Positions 1 through 8,643 are shown, counted from the first letter of the stretch. The stretch: 64,000 nt of DNA from Hymenobacter cheonanensis (GCF_030581075.1 NZ_JAUQSW010000001.1:248001-312000), one strand, 5' to 3'. Numbers and translations: made by a program. The notes: generated from the sequence alone by a model not told the origin.

Positions 1-225
1 GGCACATATACCGAGCAGCGGCAGCCTTTCTGGCTGCATCTTATCCGAATTCCGGCGGCTGAGTGTTAGGTGATACATGGCTGTGGTGGTTTAGTGTGAC
101 AAAGGTGGGAAGTTTATTTTACTTACGCAACTAATTGCTCAATTATTTTTAAAATATTTTTTAGCAATGCGAAATCAATTAAAAAGCAATACTTTAAAAA
201 GGGTAATTGCTCACTGATTATTACT
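1..225. other. AT-rich intergenic region
   Basis: No gene is supported here. The last 120 bases are far more AT-rich than the rest of the window. They hold two copies of a short AATTGCTCA-like word, near 132 and 205, just ahead of the first gene. This probably contains the promoter of the J-domain gene, but no clear TAnnTTTG box was found. Confidence 0.4.
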
Positions 226-1290
226 GTGCCATTAGCTATAAGCACCGGACTAGCGCATTTAAGATATGCCTTATTTTTACCGGCTGTGACTATCCCTTCC
301 GCTTTACCCCAACGCCAGGCGCTGCCCGAGCGCGTGGCTAGCCAGCCGGCTTCGCCCGCCCAGCTAGCCTATCGGCAGGCCATGCAGGCCGTAGATGATT
401 TGCGCGAACAGATGCACCGCTTGCGGGCGAGCCAGGCCGCCACCCGCCAGGCCTACTGGCAGCAGGTAGGTCCCGTAGCGGCGGCGGCCGTGGCCGCGCG
501 CCGCGCCCTGTACGAGCCGCTGGAAATTGCCCTAACCGATGGCTACCTCAGCCGCGCCGAAGAAACCCAGGTAACGGAGCTGCTGGTGCACAACGCCCGC
601 AGCCTGCAAGAGCGGTTTGGTGAAGATGAAGCGGCGATACTGGCTCGCTACGCGCCGCCCCTGCCGCCGCTTGAGGAAGAAGAAACTTTGCCCGTGGCAG
701 TTGCCAGCCCCTCGCCACCGCCCCACGAGCAGGCAGCGGCCGCTGCCCGGGCCCGCCGCCTGCAACAGCGCCAGCAGGCCCGGGCCGGGCAGGCGCAGGC
801 CGCGGCCACCGAAAACCAAGCGCTGCTTCAAAATACCAAGGCGGCCTACCGCCAGCTAGCCCGCCTGCACCACCCCGACCGCGCGGCCCAGGCCGATGCA
901 GCAGCCCAGCAAGCCCAAACTGCCCTGATGCAGCGCATAACGGCCGCCTACGCAGCCGGCGACCTGGCTGCCCTCTTATCTCTGCTAGCCACTACCGATG
1001 GTCCAACGCCCCCCAGCGCCGAAGCCGAGGCCCTGCTGCTGCGCTACACCGAAGCGCTGGCGCAGCAGCAGCAGCAACTGACCGAGCAATTGGCAACGGC
1101 CCGCCAGCCCGATGCCCAAGCGCCCTGGAGCGGCACCGAGAAGCAGCAGCGCACCCGCCTGCGCGAGATAAAGCGCAGCCTGCGGGCCGAAACCGATTAT
1201 CTCCATCAGTTGGCGCGGCAGCTGCGGGAGCCGGCCAGCCTGCGCCAGGTGTTGCGCGAGTTGGCGGCGATTGGCGCAGCCGGGATATAG
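226..1290 (+). CDS. J-domain-containing coiled-coil protein
   Basis: The protein is Ala/Gln-rich, about 354 residues, and mostly predicted helix. Near residues 203-230 it carries a J-domain-like stretch with the HPD signature (HPD at 216-218), preceded by a helix of the AYRQLARLHH type. J domains stimulate Hsp70 (DnaK) ATPase activity. Here the domain sits in the C-terminal half, after a long Ala/Gln/Arg-rich coiled coil, rather than at the N-terminus as in DnaJ. A further Gln-rich coiled coil follows. No zinc-finger or DnaJ C-terminal domain is visible, so this is a type III (DnaJC-like) protein at best. The start is uncertain: GTG at 226 opens the frame, and an ATG at 382 is a plausible shorter start. 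It is convergent with the nuclease gene downstream, separated by a long hairpin. The partner is unknown. Confidence 0.7.
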   Translation: MPLAISTGLAHLRYALFLPAVTIPSALPQRQALPERVASQPASPAQLAYRQAMQAVDDLREQMHRLRASQAATRQAYWQQVGPVAAAAVAARRALYEPLEIALTDGYLSRAEETQVTELLVHNARSLQERFGEDEAAILARYAPPLPPLEEEETLPVAVASPSPPPHEQAAAAARARRLQQRQQARAGQAQAAATENQALLQNTKAAYRQLARLHHPDRAAQADAAAQQAQTALMQRITAAYAAGDLAALLSLLATTDGPTPPSAEAEALLLRYTEALAQQQQQLTEQLATARQPDAQAPWSGTEKQQRTRLREIKRSLRAETDYLHQLARQLREPASLRQVLRELAAIGAAGI

Positions 1291-1307
1291 CCAACTGCTA
1301 GGGCCTA

Positions 1308-1378
1308 CAAGTATTAAAGAGCGTCGGGGCCAGGTTGCGCGTATAGCGCTGCCTGGCCCCGACGCTCTTTAATACTTG
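1308..1378. terminator. Long perfect hairpin, bidirectional terminator
   Basis: Two 27-nt arms (1308-1334 and 1352-1378) are exactly complementary around a 17-nt loop. The outer ends are A/T-rich (CAAGTATTAAAG and CTTTAATACTTG), so either strand yields a stem followed by a T-containing tail. It lies between two convergent genes, as expected for a shared terminator. The stem is unusually long, so a REP-type repeat is the alternative. Confidence 0.75.
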
Positions 1379-1422
1379 CTGCTGCTACTTGCCGCCCGTA
1401 AGCCCTAGCTCCGTAATCAATT

Positions 1423-2130
1423 CTACAGCCCTAGCGCCGCTACGGCGGCTTGCACGGCCTCAGCCCGGTAGGCGGGCGCGGTGGCCGGGGCCCGCAATAG
1501 CCGCAGCAGGTGCAGGTATTTGCGGCGGCCCTCGGCCAGCATATCGGTGGGTACTTCGAGCGGGAACACGCCGAAGGGTTCGACTTTTTGCACCCCTACC
1601 AGTAGAAAGCGCTCGGCGCGCAGCGCATCGGTGTAGAAGGCAGCCTGACGGTCGTAGTCGTAGGCCGAGCACTGCCAGCGAAAGTGCTCGGCATCGCGGG
1701 CCATGGTCGTTTTAAAGTCAATAACGGTATAGGGCTGGCCGGGCTGGTCGAGCACGAGGTCGGCGCGCAGCTTGCAGAGCGTATCGGTAACGGGCTCGGT
1801 AAAGAGCGCGCTACGCTCGGCAACACCGTTTTCGAGCAGGCGGCTTAGCTCCTTATTCAGCTTGACGCCCTCCACCAGCCACCACACCAAGGTATCGTTG
1901 AGACCCGGCTGCCCGGGCTGGTAATCGCCGGGCTCCAGCAGGGCCGTGTGAAATGCAGTACCAAAGCTGAGTGCGCCCGAGCCCGAATCGAGGCGGGGTG
2001 GCCGGCCGTTAAGCGCATCGCGCAGGCGCGACAAGTCGGAATTGGCAATGGCGGGCAGGGCGCGGTAGTCGTCGTAGGATACCCGCAGCAGGTCGGGGCG
2101 GGGGGCGGGCGTCGGGGGCTGATGGGTCAC
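1423..2130 (-). CDS. PD-(D/E)XK nuclease-like protein, DUF3799 (RecE-like) family
   Basis: The 235-residue protein resembles the C-terminal nuclease domain of exodeoxyribonuclease VIII (RecE) and phage PD-(D/E)XK exonucleases. Visible marks are the N-terminal SYDDYRALPAIANSDLSRLR helix region, the GTAFHTALLEP segment, the metal-binding aspartate in KLRADLVLD, and the following VIDFKTT motif that supplies the D-x-K part of the active site. A QAAFYTDAL helix follows. These enzymes degrade duplex DNA from ends to make 3' single strands for annealing. They usually occur in prophages with a RecT/Bet annealase. No annealase, Gam-like or other phage gene is adjacent, so this is an orphan copy. Its role in the cell is not shown by context. 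Confidence 0.75.
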   Translation of the reverse strand: MTHQPPTPAPRPDLLRVSYDDYRALPAIANSDLSRLRDALNGRPPRLDSGSGALSFGTAFHTALLEPGDYQPGQPGLNDTLVWWLVEGVKLNKELSRLLENGVAERSALFTEPVTDTLCKLRADLVLDQPGQPYTVIDFKTTMARDAEHFRWQCSAYDYDRQAAFYTDALRAERFLLVGVQKVEPFGVFPLEVPTDMLAEGRRKYLHLLRLLRAPATAPAYRAEAVQAAVAALGL

Positions 2131-2207
2131 GCTAGGCTAACAGTTATTTCGCTAAAAAGTCTCCTCAACGGGAAGCAACCCTGATTGGCCCGGTAGAATT
2201 CAGATGC

Positions 2208-2239
2208 AAAAAGCCCCGAAGCCAGGCTTCGGGGCTTTT
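2208..2239 (-). terminator. Rho-independent terminator
   Basis: A GC-rich stem (AAAAAGCCCCGAAGCC against GGCTTCGGGGCTTTT) has T-runs on both sides. It lies just beyond the stop of the DUF4270 lipoprotein gene and is its likely terminator. Confidence 0.85.
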
Positions 2240-2259
2240 ACCAGGTGGCAGTTTTCTAC

Positions 2260-3633
2260 TTACTGCACGCGGATGAAGTAGAGGCGGAACGTCAGCTTGT
2301 TGAGGGTGCTGCGCGAATCGCCGATGATTACCCGGCTAGGCACATCGGGCGTGCCCGATGCTACCAGGAGGCCATTGTTAGGAATTGTGTTGGCCAGCAC
2401 GGCCTTGCAATAATCAATTACTGACCAGGTATAAGTACCCTGCTCGATACCCGTGAGCGTGGAAATGCCCGTGGTATAGGTAATACCGGATTGGTAAAGC
2501 GCCGTGGGATGGTTGCTGGCGTCGGTATAGTAGATGCTGAGCGGCGGCGGCACCGGGGCATACGGCGTGAGTGTGGCCGTGGGCACCGAGGCCGTTATCA
2601 CGGCGCTGGTCACGGTCAGGTTGTTGCCAAACTGCCGCAGGTCCGTGAGGTGCGGAAACTCCAGGCGGGTTTGCAGCCCCAGCGCGCCCTGAATAACCGT
2701 CTGGTTGCCCGTGAGCGCAGAACTCACCGTGCCCAGCGAAGTCTTCGGCAGGTTTCTAATAGCCGTGCCCGGCGCGCTCCGATTAGCCCGTATCTGGAAG
2801 AAGTGCCGGGCGCCGTCGACCAGCGAAAACGAGCTGGTGATAACGGTGGTCGGGTCGGTGGGCAGGTGATAGTACAGGTTCATCGCCGCGTCGGTCGCTG
2901 TCGCGTCGAGGCCAATAATGGTGCCCTCGTCGCCGGCGGCCGGCGTAATAACGAGGCCCGGCAGGTACGCATCCAGGTCATCCTGCGTGCTCAGGCGGCC
3001 GGCTTTGCCCAGGGCCAGCAGCTGCCGGCCAAAAGCGCCGTCGAGCGGCAAGCGCAGAGTTCGGATGCTGGGCCTAGCCCGGCCGCGCGGCGCCACGTGG
3101 TTGCGGTTCAGCAGGCTGTCAACGTGCGTCGAATCGTAGCCCAGCGGCGTGAGGCGAGCCGAGGTGTACGAATATTTCGTGGTCGAAATAGGCGTGTTAC
3201 GGCTCAGCTTGTGCACTTCTACCAGCGCCTGCGTCTTGGTCGTGTCGCCGTAGCGGTAGCTGTTGGGCTTCAGAATGAGCGTAATCGAGTCGAAAACAGC
3301 CGTGGGGTCGGGGGCATACCCGCCCGGCAGCCCTAGCCGAAACGCGCTCCTGGCCGAGAGCCTGCCTACCTGGGGGTCGGTATACTGCCCTACGTACAGG
3401 TAAGACGAGTTGGAGCTGGGCACGGAGTCGCGCAGCACCGTGGACGACCGCACCGTGAGGGTATCAATGAGAAACGCCCCCGTGTCGGTATTGACGTCGG
3501 GCAGCCCGACGCCAATATCGCTCACGGTATTGGTGCAGCTGGCCGCCAGCACCACCAGGCCCAGCATTGCCAGCAGCCGGCCCCAGATGGCCAGCGGCGC
3601 AGATGCCTTATTGCTGCGTGACATTCGGGTCAA
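2260..3633 (-). CDS. DUF4270 domain-containing lipoprotein
   Basis: The 457-residue protein has an N-terminal lipoprotein signal ending in a LAASC lipobox near residues 29-33. The start of the mature part (DIGVGLPDVNTDTGAFLIDTLTV, split here only by description) is typical of the Bacteroidota-specific DUF4270 family. The remainder reads as beta-rich extracellular sequence (LYVGQYTDPQVGRL, AVFDSITLILKPNSY). The molecular function of DUF4270 is unknown. The start overlaps the end of the Kelch gene by about 26 bp (17 bp if ATG at 3624 is used), so the two are almost certainly co-transcribed and possibly translationally coupled. Together they look like a pair of surface or periplasmic lipoproteins. 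Confidence 0.8.
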   Translation of the reverse strand: MTRMSRSNKASAPLAIWGRLLAMLGLVVLAASCTNTVSDIGVGLPDVNTDTGAFLIDTLTVRSSTVLRDSVPSSNSSYLYVGQYTDPQVGRLSARSAFRLGLPGGYAPDPTAVFDSITLILKPNSYRYGDTTKTQALVEVHKLSRNTPISTTKYSYTSARLTPLGYDSTHVDSLLNRNHVAPRGRARPSIRTLRLPLDGAFGRQLLALGKAGRLSTQDDLDAYLPGLVITPAAGDEGTIIGLDATATDAAMNLYYHLPTDPTTVITSSFSLVDGARHFFQIRANRSAPGTAIRNLPKTSLGTVSSALTGNQTVIQGALGLQTRLEFPHLTDLRQFGNNLTVTSAVITASVPTATLTPYAPVPPPLSIYYTDASNHPTALYQSGITYTTGISTLTGIEQGTYTWSVIDYCKAVLANTIPNNGLLVASGTPDVPSRVIIGDSRSTLNKLTFRLYFIRVQ

Positions 3634-4675
3634 ACGTCCAGAAATCGTCGAAGCGGGTGCTGCCCGAGTAGCCGGTGCCTACGTAGGCAAAGCTGCCAAT
3701 GCCGAAGCCCACGGCGGCGTTGCGGCCCGTGCCCAGGTAGGGGTTCATGGCCGTCCAGGTATCCTGCGTGGGGTCGTACTGGTACGTAGTGGTGGTTACC
3801 GCGCCATTGCTGCCAGTGGTGATGTAGCCGTAGTTGCCTATCGTGAAGGCCACGGCCTGCGAACGCGCCACTTTGCTATAGTCATACGAATCGGTCGAGT
3901 TGCTGATGTTGGCCAGCTGGCGCTTGGCCGTCCAGGTGTCCTTGGCGGGGTCGTAGGCGTAGAAGTCGGTGGTGTACTGGCCGTTGTTGATGCCGGTGCC
4001 CACGTACATCACATTGTTCACCGTGAAGGCCACTGCGTTGATGCGCTTGTCGCCGGGGAAGCCGGCGAAGGTGCTCCAGGTATTGGCCGTGGGGTCGTAG
4101 CGGTAGAAATCCTTCTGGTTGTTGCCATCGAAGCCGCAGCCTACGTAGCCGTAGCTGCCTACGCTACCGGCCACGGCGCCGTAGCGGCCGGCGGTGCCGG
4201 GGTTCACCGGGAAGTCGAGAATCTGCGTCCACTTGCCCACGGTGGTCGTCGTTACGCCGCCGGTAGTGGTGGTGGTGTTTTGCGAAGGGTCAAACTTCCA
4301 GAAATCGCGCAGGTAGTTGGTGCCATCGTAGCCCGTGCCCACGTAGCCAAAGCTGCCTACCGCAAAAGCCGCGGCGTTGTAGCGCGCAATGCCCGGAAAG
4401 GGCGTGAGGCGCAGCCAGCTGCCGGTAGCCGGGTTAAACGAAAAGAAGTCGTTGTATTTCACGCTGTTGGCATCGATGCCCGTGCCCACGTAGGCCACCC
4501 CGTTCACGACGAAGCTTACGGCGTTGCTCCGCACGGTGCCCGGAAATGAGTTACCCTTAACCCAGTTGCCGTACACGGTGGTGGTGTCGTCTTTGTGGCA
4601 GCTGCTCAGGCCGAGGCCGCCCAGCACCAGCAGCAGGGCCAGCAAACGGCCGGCTAGCCGAGGAAAATTTTTCAT
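3608..4675 (-). CDS. Kelch-repeat lipoprotein
   Basis: ATG at 4675 was chosen because it opens directly on a lipoprotein signal peptide (MKNFPRLAGRLL, then LGLSSC). A longer frame to 4732 adds 19 residues with no signal character. The mature protein is built from about six Kelch-type blades. Each has a hydrophobic strand, a YVGTG or YVGCG turn, and a D-F-x-x-F/Y-D-P segment, e.g. YVGTGIDA, YVGTGYDG, YVGCGFDG, YVGTGINN, YVGTGYSG. Such proteins fold as beta-propellers and usually bind proteins or glycans. No galactose-oxidase copper ligands are evident. It is the first gene of a pair with the DUF4270 lipoprotein, whose start overlaps its stop. Confidence 0.85.
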   Translation of the reverse strand: MKNFPRLAGRLLALLLVLGGLGLSSCHKDDTTTVYGNWVKGNSFPGTVRSNAVSFVVNGVAYVGTGIDANSVKYNDFFSFNPATGSWLRLTPFPGIARYNAAAFAVGSFGYVGTGYDGTNYLRDFWKFDPSQNTTTTTGGVTTTTVGKWTQILDFPVNPGTAGRYGAVAGSVGSYGYVGCGFDGNNQKDFYRYDPTANTWSTFAGFPGDKRINAVAFTVNNVMYVGTGINNGQYTTDFYAYDPAKDTWTAKRQLANISNSTDSYDYSKVARSQAVAFTIGNYGYITTGSNGAVTTTTYQYDPTQDTWTAMNPYLGTGRNAAVGFGIGSFAYVGTGYSGSTRFDDFWTFDPNVTQQ

Positions 4676-4869
4676 GAAAAAAGGAAGGTTATTGTACCCA
4701 AGAGAGCGTACCGAGCAGGTAACAGGTTGCACCCGGCTTTTATTTTTGACTAGCCCATTTGGCCCGGCTAAATTACGCCCGGTTCGCTAATAATGCCCGG
4801 TTTCGTCGCTCAACGCCGGGGTTTTACCGCGTAGTTCCCCAAAACGGCCGCCGCTGCGGGCTGCCATTC

Positions 4870-6084
4870 TTAGTCAAACCGAATGGCTACCATGGGCTTG
4901 ATGCGGGCAATCATGTAGGTCGGAATGAGCACCGACAGCACCGCCGCGCTGAGCGTAGCCACGTTGAGCAGCAGGATAACGAAGGGGTCCCAGGCCACGG
5001 GCACGCGGTCCATGTAGTAGTTCTCGGGGTCGAGCGGAATGATGCGGAAGTGATACTGTAACCAGCACACGCCCAGCGCAAAAAGGTTGCCGATTACTAG
5101 CCCCTTGAAGGTAATGGATAGCCCCCGGAAGAAGAACATGCCCCGAATCTGATTGTCGGTAGCGCCCACGGCTTTCAGGATGCCAATCATCTTGGTGCGC
5201 TCCAGAATCATGATAAAGATGGTGGCGACCATGTTGAAGGTAGCCACAAAAATTATCAGGATGAGGAAAATAATCACGTTGCGGTTCAGCAGCTGCAGCC
5301 AGTCGAAGAGCTGGGCGTACTGGTCGGTGATTTTTTCGATGCGCACCTCGTAGGGCAGCTGCTCGTAAAACTGGTCGAAGGTGGGGTTGAGGCGCTTGAA
5401 ATCGCGCAGGCGCACTTCGAGGCCGCCCACCAGGGAATCGGGCCAGGCATTAAGCTCCTGAATCTGGCGCAGGTCGCCGAGCACGTACACTTCGTCAAAC
5501 TCGTCGAGGCCAGTCTGATAAATGCCCGCCACCCGAAACTTGCGGATGCGCGGCGGCTGCTGAATGAAGTAGAACACCGCCGAGCTATCGACAGCGAGGC
5601 GCAGCTTGTCGGCAATCTTGCGCGAGATGATGATGTCGTTGCTGGCCGCCGAGTCGGCAAAGGTGATAAACTTGCCGGCCACCATATTCTGGCGCATACT
5701 GCTAGGGCCGTGCTTTTCCGAAACCCCCTTCAGCACCACGCCCAGCACTTCGTCGGCGGTTTTGATGATGGCCGTTTTGCGGGCAAAGGGCTGCACCGAA
5801 GCCACTTGCGGGTAGCGCGCCAGCTGGCGGCGCAGCTCGGGCTCGGAGATGGGCGCTACCTCAAGCGAGTTGTTGGTGTCGTAGCGCGAGAGCTGCAAGT
5901 GCGCGCCGAAGGAGAATATCTTGTCCTGAATCTGCTCGCGGAAGCCCTGCAGAATGGAAAACGAGACTATCATCACGGCAATGCCCAAGGCAATGCTCAC
6001 CGTGGCAATGCGCGTAACGGAGTGGGTAAAGGAGCCGGAGTCGGCCCCGTCCATGCGGCGCGATATGTAGCGGGCGATATTCAC
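4870..6084 (-). CDS. ABC transporter permease, LolC/LolE (FtsX/MacB) family
   Basis: The 404-residue protein has the classic layout of lipoprotein-releasing permeases. An N-terminal membrane helix (IATVSIALGIAVMIVSFSIL, residues about 27-46) is followed by a periplasmic domain of roughly 220 residues, then three C-terminal helices of the FtsX fold near residues 275-300, 325-345 and 370-395. The conserved LERTKMIGILKAVGATDNQIRGMF segment preceding the C-terminal helices is the coupling region to the ATPase. LolCDE extracts lipoproteins from the inner membrane for delivery to the outer membrane. No LolD ATPase gene adjoins it. The gene is divergent from the NamZ gene. Confidence 0.87.
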   Translation of the reverse strand: MNIARYISRRMDGADSGSFTHSVTRIATVSIALGIAVMIVSFSILQGFREQIQDKIFSFGAHLQLSRYDTNNSLEVAPISEPELRRQLARYPQVASVQPFARKTAIIKTADEVLGVVLKGVSEKHGPSSMRQNMVAGKFITFADSAASNDIIISRKIADKLRLAVDSSAVFYFIQQPPRIRKFRVAGIYQTGLDEFDEVYVLGDLRQIQELNAWPDSLVGGLEVRLRDFKRLNPTFDQFYEQLPYEVRIEKITDQYAQLFDWLQLLNRNVIIFLILIIFVATFNMVATIFIMILERTKMIGILKAVGATDNQIRGMFFFRGLSITFKGLVIGNLFALGVCWLQYHFRIIPLDPENYYMDRVPVAWDPFVILLLNVATLSAAVLSVLIPTYMIARIKPMVAIRFD

Positions 6085-6166
6085 AAGTGGCGTAAAGCTA
6101 CGCCCGCGCCGGGGGTTGCAAGCCGGGCAGGAGCGCGCTTCTTACGCAGCAAGGTACTTTTGGGCT

Positions 6167-7372
6167 ATGATGAAGTGGATATTTATGACGGCAGGCCTGG
6201 CCGCCGGGTGCGGGGCTAGCCCCACCGCAGGCCCGGGCCGGGCGCAGGCCGCCGCCCGCCCCCCCCGCGCCTTGCAGGTGGGGGCCGCGCAGCTAGGGGC
6301 TTACTTACCCGCGCTGCAAGGCAAGCGCGTGGGCCTGGTCGTGAACCAAACCTCGCGGGTGGGCCAGGCGTACCTGGTCGATACCCTGAAGGCGCTGGGT
6401 GTGCACCTGACGGCCATTTTCGCGCCCGAGCACGGCTTCCGGGGCGAGGCAGCCGACGGGGCCACCATTACCGACGGGCGCGATGCCCGCACCGGCGTGC
6501 CGGTGCGCTCGGTGTATGGCAAAACCAAAAAGCCCACGCCCGAAATGCTGGCCGATGTGGACGTGCTGGTATTTGACATTCAGGATGTGGGCACGCGCTT
6601 CTACACCTTCATCAGCACGCTGCACTATATAATGGAGGCGGCGGCCGAGCAGGGCAAGGCCTTAATCGTGCTCGACCGGCCCAACCCCAACGGCGCCCTC
6701 GTCGATGGCCCGGTGCTGGAGCCCAGGCACCGCTCATTCGTGGGCCTCGACCCGCTGCCCATCTGCCACGGCCTCACGGTGGGCGAGCTGGCCCGGATGA
6801 TAAACGGCGAAAAGTGGCTGGCCGGCGGCCAGCCCTGCCGCTTGCAGGTGGTGCCCCTGGCGGGCGGCTACACCCACGCCACGCCCTACGCGCTGCCCGT
6901 GCGCCCCTCCCCCAACCTGCCCACGGCGCGGGCGGTGGCGCTTTACCCCAGCGTGTGCCTCTTTGAGGGCACCAACGTGAGCGTGGGGCGCGGCACCGAC
7001 CGGCCGTTTGAGGTCATAGGCAGCCCTAGCCAGCCGGCCACGCGGCCCTACCAGTTTACGCCCCGGCCCAACGCGGGCTCGCCCACCCCGCCGCTGGGCG
7101 GCCAGCTCTGCTACGGCCTCGACCTGCACCAGCCCGCTGCCGGCGAGCCCAGCCAGTTTTTCACGGTGCGCTACCTGCTCGATTTTTACCGCCAGAGCAC
7201 CGATAAGGAGCACTTCTTTACCAAGTACTTCGAGCAGCTGGCCGGCACCGACTCGCTGCGAGCGCAGGTGGTGGCCGGGCGCTCGGAGGCCAGCATAAGG
7301 GCTAGCTGGGCGCCGGGGCTGGCGCGGTTCAGGCAGCTGCGCAAGAAATACCTGCTGTATCCGGAACGCTGA
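6167..7372 (+). CDS. namZ: DUF1343 family exo-beta-N-acetylmuramidase, NamZ-like
   Basis: ATG at 6167 is preferred because the protein then begins with a short hydrophobic export signal (MMKWIFMTAGLAAGCG), possibly a lipoprotein signal with weak lipobox. An upstream TTG would add residues of no signal character. The 401-residue protein carries DUF1343 hallmarks: GKRVGLVVNQTSRV, IFAPEHGFRGEA, VLVFDIQDVGTRFYT, IVLDRPNPNG, and the FEGTNVSVGRGTDRPFE motif. Members remove terminal N-acetylmuramic acid from peptidoglycan fragments (NamZ of Bacillus subtilis). The role here is likely cell-wall recycling or scavenging in the periplasm or outside. Confidence 0.88.
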   Translation: MMKWIFMTAGLAAGCGASPTAGPGRAQAAARPPRALQVGAAQLGAYLPALQGKRVGLVVNQTSRVGQAYLVDTLKALGVHLTAIFAPEHGFRGEAADGATITDGRDARTGVPVRSVYGKTKKPTPEMLADVDVLVFDIQDVGTRFYTFISTLHYIMEAAAEQGKALIVLDRPNPNGALVDGPVLEPRHRSFVGLDPLPICHGLTVGELARMINGEKWLAGGQPCRLQVVPLAGGYTHATPYALPVRPSPNLPTARAVALYPSVCLFEGTNVSVGRGTDRPFEVIGSPSQPATRPYQFTPRPNAGSPTPPLGGQLCYGLDLHQPAAGEPSQFFTVRYLLDFYRQSTDKEHFFTKYFEQLAGTDSLRAQVVAGRSEASIRASWAPGLARFRQLRKKYLLYPER

Positions 7373-7407
7373 AAACCGCGCATTTTTTCAGGCCTGGCGC
7401 GAGCTTG

Positions 7408-7625
7408 CCCAAGCCCGGCGCCGGGCAGACCAAGCCTAGTGCCAGCCTTCCTAAGCCTCGCTGCACACCTGCCACTTCTGGTGTCAGCCATCCAGGCCCC
7501 GCCCCAACCGTTACAAGCCTTGGTGCAAGTAGCCTAAGTTCAGCGCTGAGGCTCCCAAGCCCTGCGCCAACGACCATAATCCAAGTTTCGCACGGATAAA
7601 TTCAAGTTTCATCCCACCTAAGTCT
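7408..7625. repeat. Degenerate 20-21 bp tandem array between namZ and fmt
   Basis: The intergenic region contains about ten copies of a CAAGCC/CTAAGC-like word. They start near 7410, 7431, 7451, 7514, 7534, 7555, 7582, 7603 and 7618, so most intervals are 20-21 bases or a multiple. The unit is roughly CAAGCCTngnGCcag plus a variable tail. Two positions in the series (about 7472 and 7493) have decayed beyond recognition. It does not form a terminator-like hairpin, and open frames crossing it are only periodic low-complexity readings. The function is unknown. Confidence 0.5.
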
Positions 7626-7655
7626 GGTTGCGCCCACCCGATGCCTTTAACCGCC

Positions 7656-8600
7656 ATGCCCCTTCCCCTCCGTATCGTTTTTATGGGCACGCCCGATTTT
7701 GCGGTGCCCACCCTCGAAACCCTGCTGGCCCTGCCCGAAGCCGAAGTAGTGGCCGTTATTACCGGGCCCGACCGGCCCGCCGGGCGCGGGCGCCAGCTGC
7801 AAGCCTCGGCCGTGAAGCAGGCGGCCCTGGCCCACGGCCTGCCGGTGTTGCAGCCTACCAACCTCAAAGACCTGGCTTTTCAGGCAGAATTGCGGAGCTA
7901 CGCGGCCGACTTACAGGTGGTAGTAGCCTTCCGGATGCTGCCCGAGGCGGTGTGGAACATGCCGCGCCTGGGCTCGGTCAACATCCATGCCTCGCTGCTG
8001 CCGCAGTACCGCGGGGCGGCGCCCATCAACTGGGCCCTCATGCACGGCGACCAGGAAACGGGCGTGAGCAGCTTTTTTCTGCGCCACGAGATTGATACCG
8101 GCGACCTCATTATGCAGGATAAAATCGCCATCGACCCGGGCGACGACTTTGGCTCCTTATACGACAAGCTGAAAGTGGCCGGCGCGGCGCTGGCCGCCCG
8201 CACCGTGGTGGCCATTGCGGCCGGGGCCGCCCCCAGCACCCCGCAAGCCAACTCCGCTAGCCTGCGCCCCGCCCCCAAGCTCACCAAGGAAACCGGCCGG
8301 CTCGACTTCACGCGCCCCGTTGAGGAGCTTGTGAACCAGGTGCGCGGCCTGGCCCCCGCCCCCGCCGCCTACACCACCCTGCCCGACGGCCGGGGCCTGA
8401 AAGTGTACCGCGCCGCCGCTATGCCCGGCCGCCCCGCCCCCGCCGGCACCTGGGCCACCGATGGCCGCCACAGCCTGCGCGTGGCCACGCCCACCGGCTG
8501 GCTAGCCCTGCTCGAAGTGCAGCTGGAGGGCAAAAAACGCCTGAGCACAGAAGAGTTCTTGCGCGGCACCAAGCTGGAGCTGGGCAGCAGCGCGGACTAA
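7656..8600 (+). CDS. fmt: Methionyl-tRNA formyltransferase
   Basis: The enzyme formylates Met-tRNA(fMet) with 10-formyl-tetrahydrofolate for translation initiation. The start at 7656 (MPLPLRIVFMGTPDFA) matches the family N-terminus. An in-frame ATG at 7641 would add five residues. The catalytic domain shows FMGTPDFAVPTLETLL, the formyl-donor loop TGPDRPAGRGR, the SVNIHASLLPQYRGAAPINWA signature with catalytic Asn and His, and the GVSSFFLRHEIDTGD segment with the catalytic Asp. The C-terminal tRNA-binding OB-like domain (LRPAPKLTKETGRLDF onward) is complete. At 314 residues the length is normal. folA follows 43 bp downstream, a folate-linked neighbour. Confidence 0.95.
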   Translation: MPLPLRIVFMGTPDFAVPTLETLLALPEAEVVAVITGPDRPAGRGRQLQASAVKQAALAHGLPVLQPTNLKDLAFQAELRSYAADLQVVVAFRMLPEAVWNMPRLGSVNIHASLLPQYRGAAPINWALMHGDQETGVSSFFLRHEIDTGDLIMQDKIAIDPGDDFGSLYDKLKVAGAALAARTVVAIAAGAAPSTPQANSASLRPAPKLTKETGRLDFTRPVEELVNQVRGLAPAPAAYTTLPDGRGLKVYRAAAMPGRPAPAGTWATDGRHSLRVATPTGWLALLEVQLEGKKRLSTEEFLRGTKLELGSSAD

Positions 8601-8643
8601 AAAGCTACCCTGAGCATTATTATTCCTTTTTACGCCTCTTTTT

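Noticed and set aside
2491..4549. Two plus-strand frames (281 and 379 residues) opposite the lipoprotein pair
   Set aside because: They are mirror images of the Kelch and DUF4270 genes and contain no recognisable motif.
7329..7577. Minus-strand 82-residue Leu/Gly/Ala-rich frame in the namZ-fmt gap
   Set aside because: The heptad-like pattern follows from the DNA tandem repeat, and the frame has no start context or homology.
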